The notes: generated by a model from the sequence alone, not told the origin. Shown: positions 33,356 to 45,087, counted from the stretch's first letter. The stretch: DNA of 64,000 bases from Vibrio sinaloensis (GCF_000808535.1 NZ_JWLV01000023.1:62001-126000), one strand, 5' to 3'. Numbers and translations: made by a program.

Positions 33356-33976
33356 ATGGCAAGATATTTGGGTCCTAAGCTGAAGCTTAGCCGTCGCGAA
33401 GGTACTGACTTATTCCTTAAGTCTGGTGTACGCGCGATCGATACCAAGTGTAAAATTGATAACGCACCAGGTGTACACGGCGCTCGTCGCGGTCGTCTAT
33501 CTGAGTATGGCGTTCAGCTTCGCGAGAAGCAAAAAGTTCGTCGTATGTACGGCGTTCTAGAAAAACAATTCCGTAACTACTACAAAGAAGCAGCTCGCCT
33601 TAAAGGCAACACTGGTGAAAACCTACTTCAGCTTCTTGAAGGTCGTCTTGATAACGTAGTTTACCGCATGGGCTTTGGTGCAACTCGCGCAGAAGCACGT
33701 CAGCTAGTTAGCCACAAAGCTATCCTAGTTAACGGTAAAGTTGTAAACGTTCCTTCTTTCAAAGTTGCGGCTAACGACGTTGTTGCTATCCGCGAGAAAG
33801 CTCAAAAGCAATCTCGTATCAAAGCGGCTCTAGAAGTTGCTGAACAACGCGAAAAACCAACTTGGATTGAAGTAGATGGTGGCAAGATGGAAGGTACGTT
33901 CAAGCGTCTGCCTGAGCGTTCAGATCTGTCTGCTGACATCAACGAACAACTGATCGTCGAGCTTTACTCTAAGTAA
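33356..33976 (+). CDS. rpsD: 30S ribosomal protein S4
   Basis: 206 residues, E. coli length, with the S4 RNA-binding domain ([20 protein letters not shown]). Initiates 16S assembly, represses the alpha operon through its leader, and takes part in rrn antitermination. Confidence 0.98.
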   Translation: MARYLGPKLKLSRREGTDLFLKSGVRAIDTKCKIDNAPGVHGARRGRLSEYGVQLREKQKVRRMYGVLEKQFRNYYKEAARLKGNTGENLLQLLEGRLDNVVYRMGFGATRAEARQLVSHKAILVNGKVVNVPSFKVAANDVVAIREKAQKQSRIKAALEVAEQREKPTWIEVDGGKMEGTFKRLPERSDLSADINEQLIVELYSK

Positions 33977-34000
33977 GGTTTAAACTAAAGAGAGGACACA

Positions 34001-34993
34001 ATGCAGGGTTCTGTAACAGAATTTCTTAAGCCACGTCTTGTTGACATTGAACAAGTTAGCACGACACACGCAAAAGTAACTCTTGAGCCATTAGAGCGTG
34101 GTTTTGGCCATACTCTTGGTAATGCACTTCGCCGTATTCTTCTATCTTCTATGCCAGGTTGTGCTGTAACAGAAGTAGAAATTGAAGGCGTACTTCATGA
34201 GTACAGCACTAAAGAAGGCGTTCAGGAAGATATTCTTGAAATCCTACTTAACCTTAAAGGTTTGGCTGTGCGCGTTGCCGAAGGCAAAGATGAAGTATTC
34301 ATTACGCTAAACAAATCAGGCTCGGGCCCTGTGGTTGCAGGTGACATCACCCATGATGGTGATGTAGAGATCGCTAACCCAGAACACGTTATTTGTCACC
34401 TAACGGATGACAACGCTGAGATCGCTATGCGTATCAAAGTTGAACGTGGTCGCGGTTACGTTCCAGCTTCAGCTCGTATCCATACTGAAGAAGATGAGCG
34501 TCCAATTGGTCGCCTACTGGTTGACGCTACGTACAGCCCAGTAGATAAGATTGCTTACTCTGTAGAAGCAGCTCGTGTAGAGCAGCGTACAGATTTAGAC
34601 AAGCTTGTTATCGACATGGAAACGAACGGTACTCTTGACCCTGAGGAAGCTATCCGTCGCGCAGCTACTATTCTAGCTGAGCAATTGGATGCGTTCGTAG
34701 ATCTTCGTGATGTACGTGTACCTGAGGAGAAGGAAGAGAAGCCAGAATTCGATCCGATCCTACTGCGTCCTGTAGACGATCTTGAACTAACAGTTCGCTC
34801 TGCTAACTGTCTGAAAGCAGAAGCGATTCACTACATCGGTGATCTTGTACAGCGTACTGAGGTTGAGCTACTTAAAACGCCTAACCTTGGTAAAAAATCT
34901 CTTACTGAGATTAAAGACGTACTTGCATCACGTGGTCTGTCTCTGGGTATGCGCCTAGAAAACTGGCCACCAGCGTCTATCGCTGAAGATTAA
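34001..34993 (+). CDS. rpoA: RNA polymerase alpha subunit
   Basis: 330 residues. The N-terminal domain (1-235) dimerises and holds beta and beta'; a linker ending [16 protein letters not shown] leads to the C-terminal domain (~250-330), whose [14 protein letters not shown] and [17 protein letters not shown] helices carry the UP-element DNA contacts and the surface touched by CRP. Confidence 0.98.
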   Translation: MQGSVTEFLKPRLVDIEQVSTTHAKVTLEPLERGFGHTLGNALRRILLSSMPGCAVTEVEIEGVLHEYSTKEGVQEDILEILLNLKGLAVRVAEGKDEVFITLNKSGSGPVVAGDITHDGDVEIANPEHVICHLTDDNAEIAMRIKVERGRGYVPASARIHTEEDERPIGRLLVDATYSPVDKIAYSVEAARVEQRTDLDKLVIDMETNGTLDPEEAIRRAATILAEQLDAFVDLRDVRVPEEKEEKPEFDPILLRPVDDLELTVRSANCLKAEAIHYIGDLVQRTEVELLKTPNLGKKSLTEIKDVLASRGLSLGMRLENWPPASIAED

Positions 34994-35019
34994 TCGATAA
35001 TAGTTAGAAGGATTAGGTC

Positions 35020-35400
35020 ATGCGCCATCGTAAGAGTGGTCGTCAACTCAACCGCAACAGCTCACATCGTAAAGCGATGTTCAGCAATATGGCTAGCTCT
35101 CTAGTACGTCATGAAGTTATCAAGACTACATTGCCAAAAGCAAAAGAGCTACGTCGCGTAGTTGAGCCTTTGATTACACTAGCTAAGACTGACAGTGTTG
35201 CTAACCGTCGTCTAGCGTTTGCACGTACTCGTGACAACGAAGTAGTTGCAAAACTATTTAACGAACTAGGTCCACGTTTTGCTGCTCGTCAGGGCGGTTA
35301 CACTCGTATCCTAAAAGCTGGTTTCCGTGCTGGTGACAAAGCTCCAATGGCTTACATTGAGCTTGTAGATCGCCCAGCTGCTGAAGAAGCTGCTGAGTAA
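35020..35400 (+). CDS. rplQ: 50S ribosomal protein L17
   Basis: 126 residues opening [20 protein letters not shown]. Lies near the tunnel exit. Last gene of the alpha operon. Confidence 0.98.
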
Positions 35401-35418
35401 TCAGGTTCGTAAGAACGA

Positions 35419-35446
35419 AAAAGCCGAGCATCAGCTCGGCTTTTTT
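35419..35446 (+). terminator. Terminator of the alpha operon
   Basis: GCCGAGC (35423-35429), ATCA loop, GCTCGGC (35434-35440), then TTTTTT. Preceding A-run may let it work on the minus strand for the facing lipoprotein gene as well. Confidence 0.9.
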
Positions 35447-35494
35447 GCATTTGGGTGATAATCAACGCTTGGTAAAAAGTGTCGAGAATCGGAT

Positions 35495-35989
35495 TTACTT
35501 CCAGATTGCCCCTAGATTGTCGAGTAAGCCAGAGCTTGCCCCCTGACTTTGCAGAGCGCTTAGAATGATTGGCGTAAAGGTAGAGATCAGTGAAGGATCC
35601 ATCCCTAAAGCTGAAAATGCACTTTTTACTGTTTCGTTGTTTGCAATCATGGCTGTTAGACCACTTGATTGTAGTGAATCAAAACCTGGAACAAGTCCTG
35701 CCAGCTCACTTTTCTCTGAGCTACCCAATGAGTTTTGCGCGAGTGCGAGTAAAGAGCCCATACCACCGATAGCTTGTTCCGATGATACGTTAGCGCTGCT
35801 CTGGATTGCTGACACTAAATCGGTATCTGCTGCTCCTTGCTTGGACCAAGTTTGCACTGCTCCCATCAATGCGGCACTGGCAAGTTCACTGTAGCCACTG
35901 TTGCTTTTCGTTTGGTCTGTCTTTGATGTCGTTTGGCAGCCCATTAGAGCGAGACTTGCCAAAGCGGCTATTGCGATTTTCTTATTCAT
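35495..35989 (-). CDS. DUF2780-type lipoprotein
   Basis: A 164-residue exported protein. The signal peptide MNKKIAIAALASLALMGC ends in a lipobox (LMGC, lipidated C18), so it is membrane-anchored in the periplasm. The mature part is Ser/Ala-rich and helical, with the repeating QSSG/GLT pattern of DUF2780 proteins found mainly in Vibrio and relatives. Function is unknown. It faces the end of rplQ. Confidence 0.7.
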   Translation of the reverse strand: MNKKIAIAALASLALMGCQTTSKTDQTKSNSGYSELASAALMGAVQTWSKQGAADTDLVSAIQSSANVSSEQAIGGMGSLLALAQNSLGSSEKSELAGLVPGFDSLQSSGLTAMIANNETVKSAFSALGMDPSLISTFTPIILSALQSQGASSGLLDNLGAIWK

Positions 35990-36048
35990 AACTTCTCCTT
36001 ATTCAATACAACCGAACGCAGTGGTTCGGTTTGTGGTTCAGTATTATT

Positions 36049-36080
36049 CAAAAAAAACGGCGACACAATGTGCCGCCGTT
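36049..36080 (-). terminator. Terminator after fklB (minus strand)
   Basis: AACGGCG (36056-36062) pairs with CGCCGTT (36074-36080), with an inner CAC/GTG pair. The A-run on the left is a U-run for minus-strand RNA, just past the fklB stop. Confidence 0.75.
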
Positions 36081-36103
36081 ATTAGATAAACTAAAAATCC
36101 GAA

Positions 36104-36724
36104 TTATAGGATATCTAGTAGCTCAACTTCGAATACTAGAGCCGCGAATGGAGGGATTGCTGCACCAGCGCCACGCTCACCGTATGCTAGATCTTGTGGG
36201 ATGTATAGTTTCCACTTAGAACCAACAGGCATTAGTTGAAGAGCTTCAACCCAGCCTTTGATTACGCCAGTTACTGGGAACTCAGCAGGTTGACCACGAG
36301 AAACAGAGCTGTCGAATACAGTGCCGTCTGTTAGCTCACCGTGGTAGTGTACGCGAACTTGTTTGTCAGACGTTGGAATCTCACCAGTACCTTCAGTAAG
36401 GATTTCGTACTGTAGACCTGACTCTAGAACCGTTACTTCTGGGCGCAGAGCGTTGTCTTTTAGGAACGCTTCACCGTCAGCTGCTGCTGCTTTTGCCGCT
36501 TCTTGACGAGCTGCTTCAGCGCGTTGATGCAGTTCTTGAAGTGCACCGTTGATCTCGTCAATTTCGATAGCTGGCATGTCACCCACTAGTGCTGTAGCGA
36601 TACCTGCAGCAATTGCATCAACGTTAAGACCTTCAAGACCAGAACCTGCTAGTTGCTGACCCATCTGTAGACCGATACCGTAGCTTGCTTTTTGCTCTAC
36701 AGTCTCAAATTTTACTTCAGACAT
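36104..36724 (-). CDS. fklB: FKBP-type peptidyl-prolyl isomerase FklB (FKBP22)
   Basis: 206 residues from [18 protein letters not shown], the same length as E. coli FklB; a 41-residue upstream extension is rejected because AGAGAGACACT places a ribosome site just before this ATG. The N-terminal helices dimerise, and the C-terminal FKBP domain (~110-206) contains [18 protein letters not shown] and the catalytic-site aromatics. No signal peptide. Confidence 0.93.
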   Translation of the reverse strand: MSEVKFETVEQKASYGIGLQMGQQLAGSGLEGLNVDAIAAGIATALVGDMPAIEIDEINGALQELHQRAEAARQEAAKAAAADGEAFLKDNALRPEVTVLESGLQYEILTEGTGEIPTSDKQVRVHYHGELTDGTVFDSSVSRGQPAEFPVTGVIKGWVEALQLMPVGSKWKLYIPQDLAYGERGAGAAIPPFAALVFEVELLDIL

Positions 36725-36959
36725 AGTGTCTCTCTTTGTATGGTTTGTGTTAAAGGGGTTAGGATACCAGTTATAGCGGTATGATGAAATGTTCCCCTTG
36801 AGATACTCTTCACCCAGAGAGAATGTGCGATTTAGATCGACTTTCACTCAATGCACTGCAAAATTTGACTTGTTGATAACTCAGAAGAGTGAAATTTCCT
36901 ATACTCATGTGCGCTTGGTTTTTATACTTGGAATGAAGCCCGCTTGGAGATGTGACGCG

Positions 36960-37523
36960 ATGAATCGCAGAAAGAAAAAGAAACAACCCTCTGTGAATTA
37001 TATTGAGCTAATGAAGCAAAAATGGTCATCGATAGATGGGCAGGCGATGAAAGACAAAGTAGCGGCGAGCTGGGCCCTGTTACCCAAGTTGCACCAACGC
37101 GCGCTTATGGTTCTTTTACCAGTCGTATTACTCTTAATTCTGATACCGTTCCCTGAATCTCAGTCTGAAGTTACGCAGGGAGAACCTCAACGAGTTGAGA
37201 TAGACATCAATACAACGGGTCTGAGTGAGCAGAAGAATGCTCGTCAACAGCAACTTGCTTCTAGCGATTGGAAAGAATACCAAGTGAAAAGTGGCGACAC
37301 ATTGGCTCAGGTTTTTCGGAGTAATAATTTAGCGATGTCTGATCTCAATGCATTGGTGAAAGTGGAAGGTTCGGATAAGCCACTCAGTTACATCAAGCAA
37401 GGGCAGCTCGTGCGCTTTAAGTTGACGGAAGAAGGGCAATTAGACATCCTCCAACTGGAGAAAAAAGATCAGTCGGTGATGTTTTTCCGCCTCTCTGATG
37501 GAGGCTTTGGACGCAGTAAATAA
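36960..37523 (+). CDS. OapA/YtfB-like LysM envelope protein
   Basis: 187 residues from the ATG at 36960 (MNRRKKKKQPSVNYIELMKQ); a longer frame from 36789 would run through the fklB promoter region. A basic cytoplasmic N-terminus, one membrane segment (~45-62, ALMVLLPVVLLLILIPFP) and a C-terminal LysM-like domain starting YQVKSGDTLAQVFRSNNLAM, typical of the OapA/YtfB family. These bind peptidoglycan and are linked to division or colonisation. Divergent from fklB, the same pairing as in other gammaproteobacteria. Confidence 0.8.
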   Translation: MNRRKKKKQPSVNYIELMKQKWSSIDGQAMKDKVAASWALLPKLHQRALMVLLPVVLLLILIPFPESQSEVTQGEPQRVEIDINTTGLSEQKNARQQQLASSDWKEYQVKSGDTLAQVFRSNNLAMSDLNALVKVEGSDKPLSYIKQGQLVRFKLTEEGQLDILQLEKKDQSVMFFRLSDGGFGRSK

Positions 37524-37528
37524 GGCAA

Positions 37529-38386
37529 TTATGCTCCGTTTGCCGCTGGCCTGAATCTGAGAGACCTCCAAGGGATCAGCGGCACAACGATCATCAATAT
37601 TCCGACTAGGGTTAACCAATCGGGTACTTCCGAAAACCACACCACACCGAACAAAGTCACAAATACCAATCCTGAGTTTTCTGCTATCGCAATATTGCCC
37701 GCCGGCGCTCGCTTGTAGGCTGCAACAGCCAGCCCATTGTAAGAGAGTATTAACCCTGCACTTGCCAATATTAGCAGTAAGGAAGTGTTGCTGATGGGTT
37801 GCCAGTAGATCGCACAAAGAATTGCTGACATTGGTAGTGACAGCAATGATGTCCAATATAGTGTCGTGACGACGGTTTGCTCTTTTGGTAATCGCCTCGC
37901 GGTGATGTTGAACAACGCCAGCGTCATTGCGGTCCCAAGAGCAAAGAGCGCAGCCCAATGAAATTCCGAGGGGCGCAACACGACCAATACACCGACGAAA
38001 CCGAATAAGCTTGCGAGAACTTTTCCCAGAGATGGGGTCTCCTTTAGTAACATCACTGAAAGAGGCAGCATCAAAAGAGGCGCGGCGTAGAAAACCGCAT
38101 TTGCGGTTGCAAGGGGGAGATGAGTTATTGCGATGACCATACACCCACTGCCCATTAGGATTAAATGGGCTCGCAGCAACTGAAGCTTCCAAGAGATAAG
38201 TGCTTTTTCTTTTTTGGGTTGGCGATGCCATAAAGGCCATATCAGTAGCAATGAAAATAGTTGACGAATAAAGACATACTGGAAGGTGGGGACGTCACCA
38301 TCAAGCAGTTTTACGGCGATATCAGACACTGAGGCTGCAAAGTTGCCCAGTACGAGTAACAAGATGGCAAGGTGATGCGCGGACAT
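37529..38386 (-). CDS. EamA family (DMT) transporter
   Basis: 285 residues with ten predicted membrane segments arranged as two EamA repeats of about 135 residues each. Family members export metabolites such as amino acids or purines; substrate not predictable. Its start abuts the stop of the ElaA-like gene (38386/38387), so they are probably cotranscribed. Confidence 0.85.
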   Translation of the reverse strand: MSAHHLAILLLVLGNFAASVSDIAVKLLDGDVPTFQYVFIRQLFSLLLIWPLWHRQPKKEKALISWKLQLLRAHLILMGSGCMVIAITHLPLATANAVFYAAPLLMLPLSVMLLKETPSLGKVLASLFGFVGVLVVLRPSEFHWAALFALGTAMTLALFNITARRLPKEQTVVTTLYWTSLLSLPMSAILCAIYWQPISNTSLLLILASAGLILSYNGLAVAAYKRAPAGNIAIAENSGLVFVTLFGVVWFSEVPDWLTLVGILMIVVPLIPWRSLRFRPAANGA

Positions 38387-38842
38387 CTATTCCTTGCTCA
38401 ATTTCATATCGATATGAGGAATGTCGTCTTCCAAATACATGGGCGACGTTTGAACAAATCCATGCTTCTCGTAAAACTTGGCTAAGTGCTCTTGGGCGCC
38501 AATCTCAATAGACTGTTGTGGCCACAGTTGTTGGCAGGCGGAAAGTGCTTGCTGCAACAATTGATGGCCAAGCCCACTTCCTCGCTCATTTTCTTTCGTT
38601 GCGACACGACCAATACTCGCGGATGGGTAACTGATTCCGGGAGGGAGCAATCGAGCGCACGCAACTAACTGGTCATTGCGGTAGCCCAATAGATGATGTA
38701 CACCTCTTTGATGATCTTTGTCGTCTAGTTCAGGGTAAGGGCATGTTTGTTCTACGACAAACACGTCAACGCGTAGCTTGAGTAGTTGATAAAGCTGAGT
38801 GGTTGAAAGCTGTTCAAAAGTGAGTTGTTGCCAGGTAATCAT
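38387..38842 (-). CDS. ElaA-like GNAT acetyltransferase
   Basis: 151 residues from ATG 38842 (MITWQQLTFEQLSTTQLYQLL). An in-frame GTG five codons earlier is less likely: AAGGACA is well placed for the ATG. The acetyl-CoA loop is RGSGLGHQLLQQAL, and FVVEQTCPYPELDDKD is the ElaA hallmark. Substrate unknown. Confidence 0.85.
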   Translation of the reverse strand: MITWQQLTFEQLSTTQLYQLLKLRVDVFVVEQTCPYPELDDKDHQRGVHHLLGYRNDQLVACARLLPPGISYPSASIGRVATKENERGSGLGHQLLQQALSACQQLWPQQSIEIGAQEHLAKFYEKHGFVQTSPMYLEDDIPHIDMKLSKE

Positions 38843-38914
38843 AGTTGTCCTTTTCACTAAGTGCTGAATCTTGACGACACTAACGGTCTTGTTCTATTGC
38901 GGCATTAATCATTG

Positions 38915-39478
38915 TTAATTTTGCATACGTTTTTTAATGCGGCTGAGGCTAATGGAGGTAATACCTAAGTATGCAGCCACTTGATAGTCGTTAAGGCGCT
39001 CATGCAAGTTTGGAAAGTGCTCACAGAACAGGGTATATCGCTCTTCTGGCGAGTAGAGCAGCATAAATCGTTCTTTGTTTTCCTTATGCATGAGTTGCGT
39101 TTCAAGCAATTTGAGATAGATACCGTGCTTTTCCTCTCGCCAATTTCGCAATGTCTCTATCGGTAGTGAAACGAGGGAGCAAGGTGTCAGAGATTCGAGA
39201 AGGTAAGGTGAAGGTTGCTGCTTGATTAGGCCCTCGAATCCAATGATCCAGTCGTTTTCCCAGTAAAACTCTTTGCTGAACTCTTTGCCTTTCTCTGTGA
39301 GATAGGCGGAGTGGCAAATACCCTCTAGCAAAAAGTAAATCTCCTGAGCCACTTCTCCCTGATGGAGCAGAATGTGGCGTGTCGGCAGTTCTATCCATTT
39401 TGCAGACTGGCACAGCTGCTCTGTTTCGTCTGTGTTAAAGCCATGAGAGATGAGTTGCTGTTTAAAAACGTCGTTCAT
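38915..39478 (-). CDS. Crp/Fnr family transcription regulator
   Basis: 187 residues with a cyclic-nucleotide-binding-like fold (HILLHQGEVAQEIYFLLEGICHSAY) and a short helix-turn-helix at the end (QVAAYLGITSISLSRIKKRM). The cAMP-contacting GEL/RS residues are not conserved, so the ligand is unknown or absent. There are no FNR-type cysteines. It is divergent from nothing nearby; the EamA/ElaA pair downstream is a possible target. Confidence 0.8.
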   Translation of the reverse strand: MNDVFKQQLISHGFNTDETEQLCQSAKWIELPTRHILLHQGEVAQEIYFLLEGICHSAYLTEKGKEFSKEFYWENDWIIGFEGLIKQQPSPYLLESLTPCSLVSLPIETLRNWREEKHGIYLKLLETQLMHKENKERFMLLYSPEERYTLFCEHFPNLHERLNDYQVAAYLGITSISLSRIKKRMQN

Positions 39479-39544
39479 AGAGCTGGGTATCGGTGGTTAA
39501 CAGTGTCAAAGAGTGTAACTGATTTCACGAAAATACCGAGCAAC

Positions 39545-39570
39545 AAAAAAGCCGCGAACTTGGTCGCGGC
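39545..39570 (-). terminator. Terminator after cpdB (minus strand)
   Basis: GCCGCGA (39551-39557) pairs with TCGCGGC (39564-39570); the left A-run gives a U-run in minus-strand RNA. Confidence 0.85.
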
Positions 39571-39589
39571 TAGAATTGTGATAACTGAG

Positions 39590-41551
39590 TTACTTCTGCA
39601 GGTCGATTTGGTAAACCGCAAAGCCAACATCGTCGGTTGCGACACGCTTCATTGGGTACTGGCCTTTTTCTTCAATGAATTTCGCCGCTTTTTCACTTGG
39701 AGATGTTTCGAAACGAATATCCAGCTGCTTGTCTGATTTGATTGGTGCAAATGACCAGTTGTTGTCTGCGCTCGGAGTGAACTGGCCTTTCTCATTGCTC
39801 ACACGAGTAATGTAAGACGCAATGACTGAGCGGTTTTCGTCTGGAGAATCAAATGCAACAAACTCAGAACCCGTACCTGGGAACTTATTGCTGTATGCAC
39901 GGTAGTTGTTGGTCGCGATGATGAAGTCCTGCTTCATATCAATCGGCTTACCTTGGTATGTTAGGTTAACAATACGCTCGGCACCGTCATTCACTAGCTT
40001 ACAATCGCCGTCGTACTTAGCTGGTGTTGTCACATCAATTTGATAGTTCAGACCGTCAATGACATCAAAGTTGTAAGTACGGAAACCATCCCAGTCGATC
40101 AGGCTTTGTGGAGCGGTACTGTTAACGTCAATTTGCTTGAACTGACCTGCTGTACATTCCAGCCACTCTTTGACTTCTTTACCCGTCACTTTCATTGCGA
40201 CTAGCGTGTTCGGGTATAAGTAAAGATCGGCGGCATTACGGAAAGTTAGCTGACCTGATTCAACCTCAGTAAAGTTGGCAGGGTCGTTCTTACGGCCGCC
40301 GGCTTTAAATGGTGCGGCGGCAGAAAGGACTGGAATATCCGCAAGATCAGGGTCACCTTGGATAAAGCGCTCGACATAATCTTTTTGCGCTAGGTTGACG
40401 ATCTGTACCGTTGGGTCATCTTGGACAAGCGCCAAGAAGCTGTACATAACGTCGTTTGCTTTACCAATTGGTTGATTCACGAAATCACGCGTACCTTTGT
40501 GGTCTGCTTCAAGCGCTTTCACCATCTCAGCGTCCGCTTCAGCTAAAGATTTCTTCGCTTTCTTGTCGTAGATAGGGCGAGCTTCAGTTTGCCCTTTCAC
40601 TACCGTCCACTTGCCATCTTTTTCTTTAAGCTCAAGGTCAATAACACCAACGTGGCTACCCCAACGACCTGGCATTACAGCCGCAACGCCGTTAATGGTG
40701 CCATTTTGATTGTCTACGCCAGGGATGTTGTCGAACCCTTTTCCTGGGAATACAGCGTGTGAGTGACCAAATGCAATCGCATCAATGCCTTCTACCTGAG
40801 ATAAGTAATAGGTCGAGTTTTCTGCACCCACTTTATGTGGGTCGGAAGAGACACCAGAGTGAGGGATAGCAACGATAACGTCAGCGCCTTCCGCTTTCAT
40901 TTGAGGAACGAGCTCTTCAGCCGTCTCTTTGATGTCTTTGGCAAACACTTTGCCTTCTAGATTCTTCTTGTCCCAGACCATGATTTGTGGCGGAACAAAG
41001 CCGATGTAACCGACTTTAATTTCGTGTTCTACACCTTCTACATCTTTAAAGCTGTGCGATTTGATGATGTATGGCTTGAAGTAGTGTTTACCGGTTTTCT
41101 TGTCAAAAACGTTGGCGCTAACGTAAGGGAAGTCGGCGTCATTGATGGTTTCTGCTAAGAACTCCAAACCATAGTTGAACTCATGGTTACCAATGTTGCC
41201 CACATCATAGTTGAGTTGGTTCATGGCTTTGTATACCGGGTGGACTTCGCCCGCTTCAATACCTTTAGAGGCCATGTAGTCACCCATTGGGCTACCTTGG
41301 ATCAGGTCCCCGTTGTCGACTAAAACACTGTTTTCCACTTCTGCACGGGCTTGTTTAACCAAAGTAGCAGTACGCGTTAAACCAATTTTTTGTGATGGTT
41401 TGTCTTTGTAGTAGTCGTAGTCCATGACATTAGTATGAATATCCGTGGTTTCTACGATGCGTAATTTGATTGTTTCTGCCATAGCTGGACCTGCCATGGT
41501 CAGCATTCCACCTAAAACAGCAATTGAAAGGGGTTTCACTGCTACTTTCAT
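39590..41551 (-). CDS. cpdB: Periplasmic 2',3'-cyclic-nucleotide phosphodiesterase / 3'-nucleotidase
   Basis: 653 residues with a signal peptide cut after AMA ([20 protein letters not shown]). Metallophosphatase motifs are [29 protein letters not shown] and [10 protein letters not shown], and the C-terminal nucleotidase domain binds the base. It degrades extracellular cyclic nucleotides and 3'-nucleotides for phosphate and nucleoside supply. Single gene, divergent from the cys genes. Confidence 0.95.
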   Translation of the reverse strand: MKVAVKPLSIAVLGGMLTMAGPAMAETIKLRIVETTDIHTNVMDYDYYKDKPSQKIGLTRTATLVKQARAEVENSVLVDNGDLIQGSPMGDYMASKGIEAGEVHPVYKAMNQLNYDVGNIGNHEFNYGLEFLAETINDADFPYVSANVFDKKTGKHYFKPYIIKSHSFKDVEGVEHEIKVGYIGFVPPQIMVWDKKNLEGKVFAKDIKETAEELVPQMKAEGADVIVAIPHSGVSSDPHKVGAENSTYYLSQVEGIDAIAFGHSHAVFPGKGFDNIPGVDNQNGTINGVAAVMPGRWGSHVGVIDLELKEKDGKWTVVKGQTEARPIYDKKAKKSLAEADAEMVKALEADHKGTRDFVNQPIGKANDVMYSFLALVQDDPTVQIVNLAQKDYVERFIQGDPDLADIPVLSAAAPFKAGGRKNDPANFTEVESGQLTFRNAADLYLYPNTLVAMKVTGKEVKEWLECTAGQFKQIDVNSTAPQSLIDWDGFRTYNFDVIDGLNYQIDVTTPAKYDGDCKLVNDGAERIVNLTYQGKPIDMKQDFIIATNNYRAYSNKFPGTGSEFVAFDSPDENRSVIASYITRVSNEKGQFTPSADNNWSFAPIKSDKQLDIRFETSPSEKAAKFIEEKGQYPMKRVATDDVGFAVYQIDLQK

Positions 41552-41811
41552 TTTTAAGCTCCGATAGCGTTAGTTGGGATCGTGCTTAATGTAACAAAAT
41601 GAAATGAAACAATGATTTCAAACTCTAGTAATTTGTGATGTTACGCGGGCGCTTTATGGCGTTCTGCTGACAATCTCTCAAAATTGCTCAAACAACAACC
41701 GATGTCGAATCTCTCCTTATCAGTTATTGATATAAAAAATGAAATTTTAGAATTTCAGGTAATATGTATTGGCGGCCATAATGCCATCATCAATTAGGAA
41801 AGGATGTCACG

Positions 41812-42675
41812 ATGGCGAGCAAGGATACAGTTTCTCAATTTCCGCGGAGTAACCGACAGACGTCGCGAACAGAACAAGCAAACCTCAATACGATTGGCCA
41901 GAGTGTTCTTGCTCAAGGAGAAGTGGCGTTAGTAGGCTCAGGGCCTGGTGATGTCGAGTTACTGACTCTGAAAGCCATTCGTTTCCTGCAGCAAGCTGAT
42001 GTCGTTTTATATGACTACCTTGTCTCGGATGAGATCATGGCATTGGTGCCAAGCGATACGATTTTGGTCTGTGTCGGTAAGCGCGCCGGTCATCACAGTG
42101 TTCCGCAAGAAAAAACCAACCAGCTGCTCGTCGATTTCGCTAAGCAAGGTCATCGCGTAGTTCGTATTAAAGGTGGCGATCCATTCATCTTTGGTCGTGG
42201 AGGAGAAGAGCTTGAAGTGCTTGCTGATGCGGGCATCTCTTTCCAAGTTATCCCAGGTATTACTGCCGCAGCAGGTGCGACCGCTTATGCCGGTATTCCA
42301 TTGACTCATCGAGACTACGCTCAGTCAGCGATGTTTATTACTGGTCATCTAAAAGCAGAAAGCGATCAGATGGATTGGTCGACCCTTGCACGAGGTAATC
42401 AAACCTTGGTGATTTACATGGGGTTAATGAAGTCTGACTACATCGAAAGTCAGCTGATTGAACACGGTCGCTCCCCTGAAACACCCATCGCCATCATTGA
42501 ACGTGGCACTCAGGCAACCCAAAAAATATTCAAAGGTCAGCTAGCTCAACTGGCTGAACTTGCGAAAGACGCGCAATCACCGTCTCTCATCGTCATTGGT
42601 GAAGTGGTGTCTCTGTCAGACAAACTGGCGTGGTTCAATCCGCAGCCTGTCGTACAGCAACGCCAATTCGCATAA
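41812..42675 (+). CDS. cobA: Uroporphyrinogen-III C-methyltransferase
   Basis: 287 residues. SAM-binding motifs [36 protein letters not shown] and [20 protein letters not shown]. It makes precorrin-2, the siroheme precursor used by sulfite reductase. The oxidase/chelatase half of CysG is absent, so another protein must finish siroheme. A ~45-residue N-terminal extension is unusual but has a good start. First gene of the cys cluster. Confidence 0.93.
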   Translation: MASKDTVSQFPRSNRQTSRTEQANLNTIGQSVLAQGEVALVGSGPGDVELLTLKAIRFLQQADVVLYDYLVSDEIMALVPSDTILVCVGKRAGHHSVPQEKTNQLLVDFAKQGHRVVRIKGGDPFIFGRGGEELEVLADAGISFQVIPGITAAAGATAYAGIPLTHRDYAQSAMFITGHLKAESDQMDWSTLARGNQTLVIYMGLMKSDYIESQLIEHGRSPETPIAIIERGTQATQKIFKGQLAQLAELAKDAQSPSLIVIGEVVSLSDKLAWFNPQPVVQQRQFA

Positions 42676-42728
42676 CTCATTATTTGATTAGTCAGAAGCT
42701 CATAGAGAGCCGCAAAGGAAGCACTAAC

Positions 42729-43637
42729 ATGGACCAAGAACGTTTAACCCACCTCAAGCAGCTCGAAGCGGAGAGTATTCATATCATCCGTGAAGTGGCG
42801 GCTGAATTTGATAACCCGGTGATGATGTACTCAATCGGTAAAGACTCATCGGTGATGCTGCATCTAGCTCGTAAAGCATTTTACCCAGGTAAAATTCCTT
42901 TTCCGCTGCTGCATGTCGATACTGACTGGAAATTCAAAGAGATGATTGAGTTCCGTGATCGCACTGCAGAGAAGTATGGCTTCGAGCTTTTGGTACATAA
43001 GAACCCAGAAGGTCTGGCGATGGGATGTAGCCCATTTGTACATGGCTCTTCTAAGCATACCGACATTATGAAAACTCAGGGTTTGAAACAGGCTCTGAAC
43101 AAGTATGGGTTTGATGCGGCATTTGGTGGTGCTCGTCGTGACGAAGAGAAATCTCGCGCAAAAGAGCGTGTCTACTCATTCCGAGACAAGAACCACACTT
43201 GGGATCCAAAAAACCAGCGTCCTGAGCTTTGGCGTACATACAACGGTCAAATCAACAAGGGCGAAAGCATCCGCGTCTTCCCATTGTCGAACTGGACTGA
43301 GCTAGATATCTGGCAATACATCTACCTAGAGAACATTGAAATTGTTCCTCTGTATTTGGCTGACAAACGTCCGGTCGTTGAGCGTGATGGCATGCTGATC
43401 ATGGTTGATGATGATCGCATGAAGCTAGAGCCAGGCGAGAAAATTGAAGAGAAGAGTGTACGTTTCCGTACGCTTGGCTGCTACCCGTTGACTGGCGCAA
43501 TTGAATCTGAAGCCAATACGTTAACGGGCATTATCGAAGAGATGTTGGTAGCGACCTCGAGTGAACGTCAAGGCCGCGCGATCGACCATGATCAGTCTGG
43601 ATCGATGGAACTGAAAAAACGCCAAGGTTACTTCTAA
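42729..43637 (+). CDS. cysD: Sulfate adenylyltransferase subunit 2
   Basis: 302 residues from [19 protein letters not shown], the E. coli length; a longer upstream frame is rejected. The PP-loop is [18 protein letters not shown]. With CysN it forms adenosine phosphosulfate from ATP and sulfate. The [13 protein letters not shown] segment binds substrate. Confidence 0.97.
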   Translation: MDQERLTHLKQLEAESIHIIREVAAEFDNPVMMYSIGKDSSVMLHLARKAFYPGKIPFPLLHVDTDWKFKEMIEFRDRTAEKYGFELLVHKNPEGLAMGCSPFVHGSSKHTDIMKTQGLKQALNKYGFDAAFGGARRDEEKSRAKERVYSFRDKNHTWDPKNQRPELWRTYNGQINKGESIRVFPLSNWTELDIWQYIYLENIEIVPLYLADKRPVVERDGMLIMVDDDRMKLEPGEKIEEKSVRFRTLGCYPLTGAIESEANTLTGIIEEMLVATSSERQGRAIDHDQSGSMELKKRQGYF

Positions 43638-43659
43638 TTAAGGATCTAAGGAAAGAAAC

Positions 43660-45087
43660 ATGAATAGCGCAGTAGAAGCTCAATTAGAAGAGCTAGGTAT
43701 CGAAGGTTACCTGACACAGCATCAATACAAATCACTACTTAGATTCCTGACGTGTGGATCGGTAGATGACGGCAAAAGTACTTTAATTGGTCGCTTGCTC
43801 CATGACTCGAAGCAGATTTATGAAGATCAGCTAGCGGCAGTGCACAACGACAGCCAACGTGTCGGCACAACGGGCGAGCGCCCAGACCTAGCGTTACTGG
43901 TTGATGGCTTGCAAGCAGAGCGTGAGCAAGGGATCACTATCGATGTCGCTTACCGTTATTTTTCGACTCAAAAGCGCAAGTTCATTATTGCTGACACTCC
44001 TGGACATGAGCAGTACACACGCAACATGGCGACAGGTGCGTCAACGTGTGATCTTGCGGTGATCTTAATTGATGCCCGTAAAGGGGTGCTCGATCAAACG
44101 CGCCGCCACTCGTTCATTTCGAACCTGCTTGGCTTGAAGCACTTTATTGTCGCCGTGAACAAAATGGATCTTGTCGATTATTCTCAAGAGCGTTTTGAAG
44201 AAATTCGCGACGAGTACTTAGCGTTTTCCAAGAACCTTCAGGGCGAAACCGACATTCAGATCATTCCGCTATCTGCTTTAGAAGGGGATAACGTTGTGGA
44301 AGCAAGCCCGCGAATGAGTTGGTTTGAAGGCCCGTCACTGCTTGAGCTACTCGAAAACGTCGATGTTGACCAGGATAAGACGTCTGGTGATTTTCGCTTC
44401 CCAGTTCAATACGTGAACCGCCCTAATCTCGATTTCCGAGGTTTTGCCGGCACGATTGCTTCAGGTAGCGTAAACGTTGGCGACAGCATTAAAGCGCTGC
44501 CATCGGGCAAAACATCAAAAGTGGCACGCATTGTCACCTTTGATGGTGACCTAGAGCAAGCTCAAGCGGGTTTAGCCGTCACCCTGACATTGGAAGATGA
44601 GATTGATATCAGCCGTGGTGACTTGATTGTGCTAGAGAAGGCACAAGTCGAGTCAAGCAACCATCTGTTGGCAGACATCGTTTGGATGACTGAGCAGCCG
44701 CTGCAGCCGGGTCGCGAGTACGACATTAAGATTGCGGGTAAGAAAACCGTTGGTCGTGTGGAAGGAATTCGCCATCAATACGACATTAATAACCTGTCAA
44801 CGCATAGCGCCGTAGAACTTCCGCTCAATGGTATTGGTCTGTGTGAACTAACGTTGACAGAGTCTGTGGCGCTTGATGCCTACCAATCATGTGCAGACAC
44901 AGGTGGTTTCATCGTCATTGACCGTCTTTCTAATGTGACTGTTGGTGCTGGTCTTGTTCGTGAGAGCTTGACTCAAGTAGAAGCGAAAGCGGGTGATATT
45001 TCAGCTTTTGAAGTGGAACTCAATGCGCTTGTTCGTAAGCACTTCCCTCATTGGGAAGCAAAAGACATCAGCCAGTTATTGAAGTAG
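43660..45087 (+). CDS. cysN: Sulfate adenylyltransferase GTPase subunit
   Basis: 475 residues, EF-Tu-like. G motifs are [27 protein letters not shown] and NKMDLVD. GTP hydrolysis drives APS formation by CysD. No CysC domain is fused; cysC is a separate gene downstream. Confidence 0.97.
   Translation: MNSAVEAQLEELGIEGYLTQHQYKSLLRFLTCGSVDDGKSTLIGRLLHDSKQIYEDQLAAVHNDSQRVGTTGERPDLALLVDGLQAEREQGITIDVAYRYFSTQKRKFIIADTPGHEQYTRNMATGASTCDLAVILIDARKGVLDQTRRHSFISNLLGLKHFIVAVNKMDLVDYSQERFEEIRDEYLAFSKNLQGETDIQIIPLSALEGDNVVEASPRMSWFEGPSLLELLENVDVDQDKTSGDFRFPVQYVNRPNLDFRGFAGTIASGSVNVGDSIKALPSGKTSKVARIVTFDGDLEQAQAGLAVTLTLEDEIDISRGDLIVLEKAQVESSNHLLADIVWMTEQPLQPGREYDIKIAGKKTVGRVEGIRHQYDINNLSTHSAVELPLNGIGLCELTLTESVALDAYQSCADTGGFIVIDRLSNVTVGAGLVRESLTQVEAKAGDISAFEVELNALVRKHFPHWEAKDISQLLK

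Noticed and set aside
36789..36959. Longer N-terminus for the OapA-like protein
   Set aside because: The extra 57 residues would overlap the fklB 5' region and have no family-like features; the basic start MNRRKKKK with nearby GGAG is typical.
37440..38240. 266-codon minus-strand frame over the EamA transporter
   Set aside because: Same strand but other frame than the transporter, lacks hydrophobic periodicity and would overlap the OapA-like gene.
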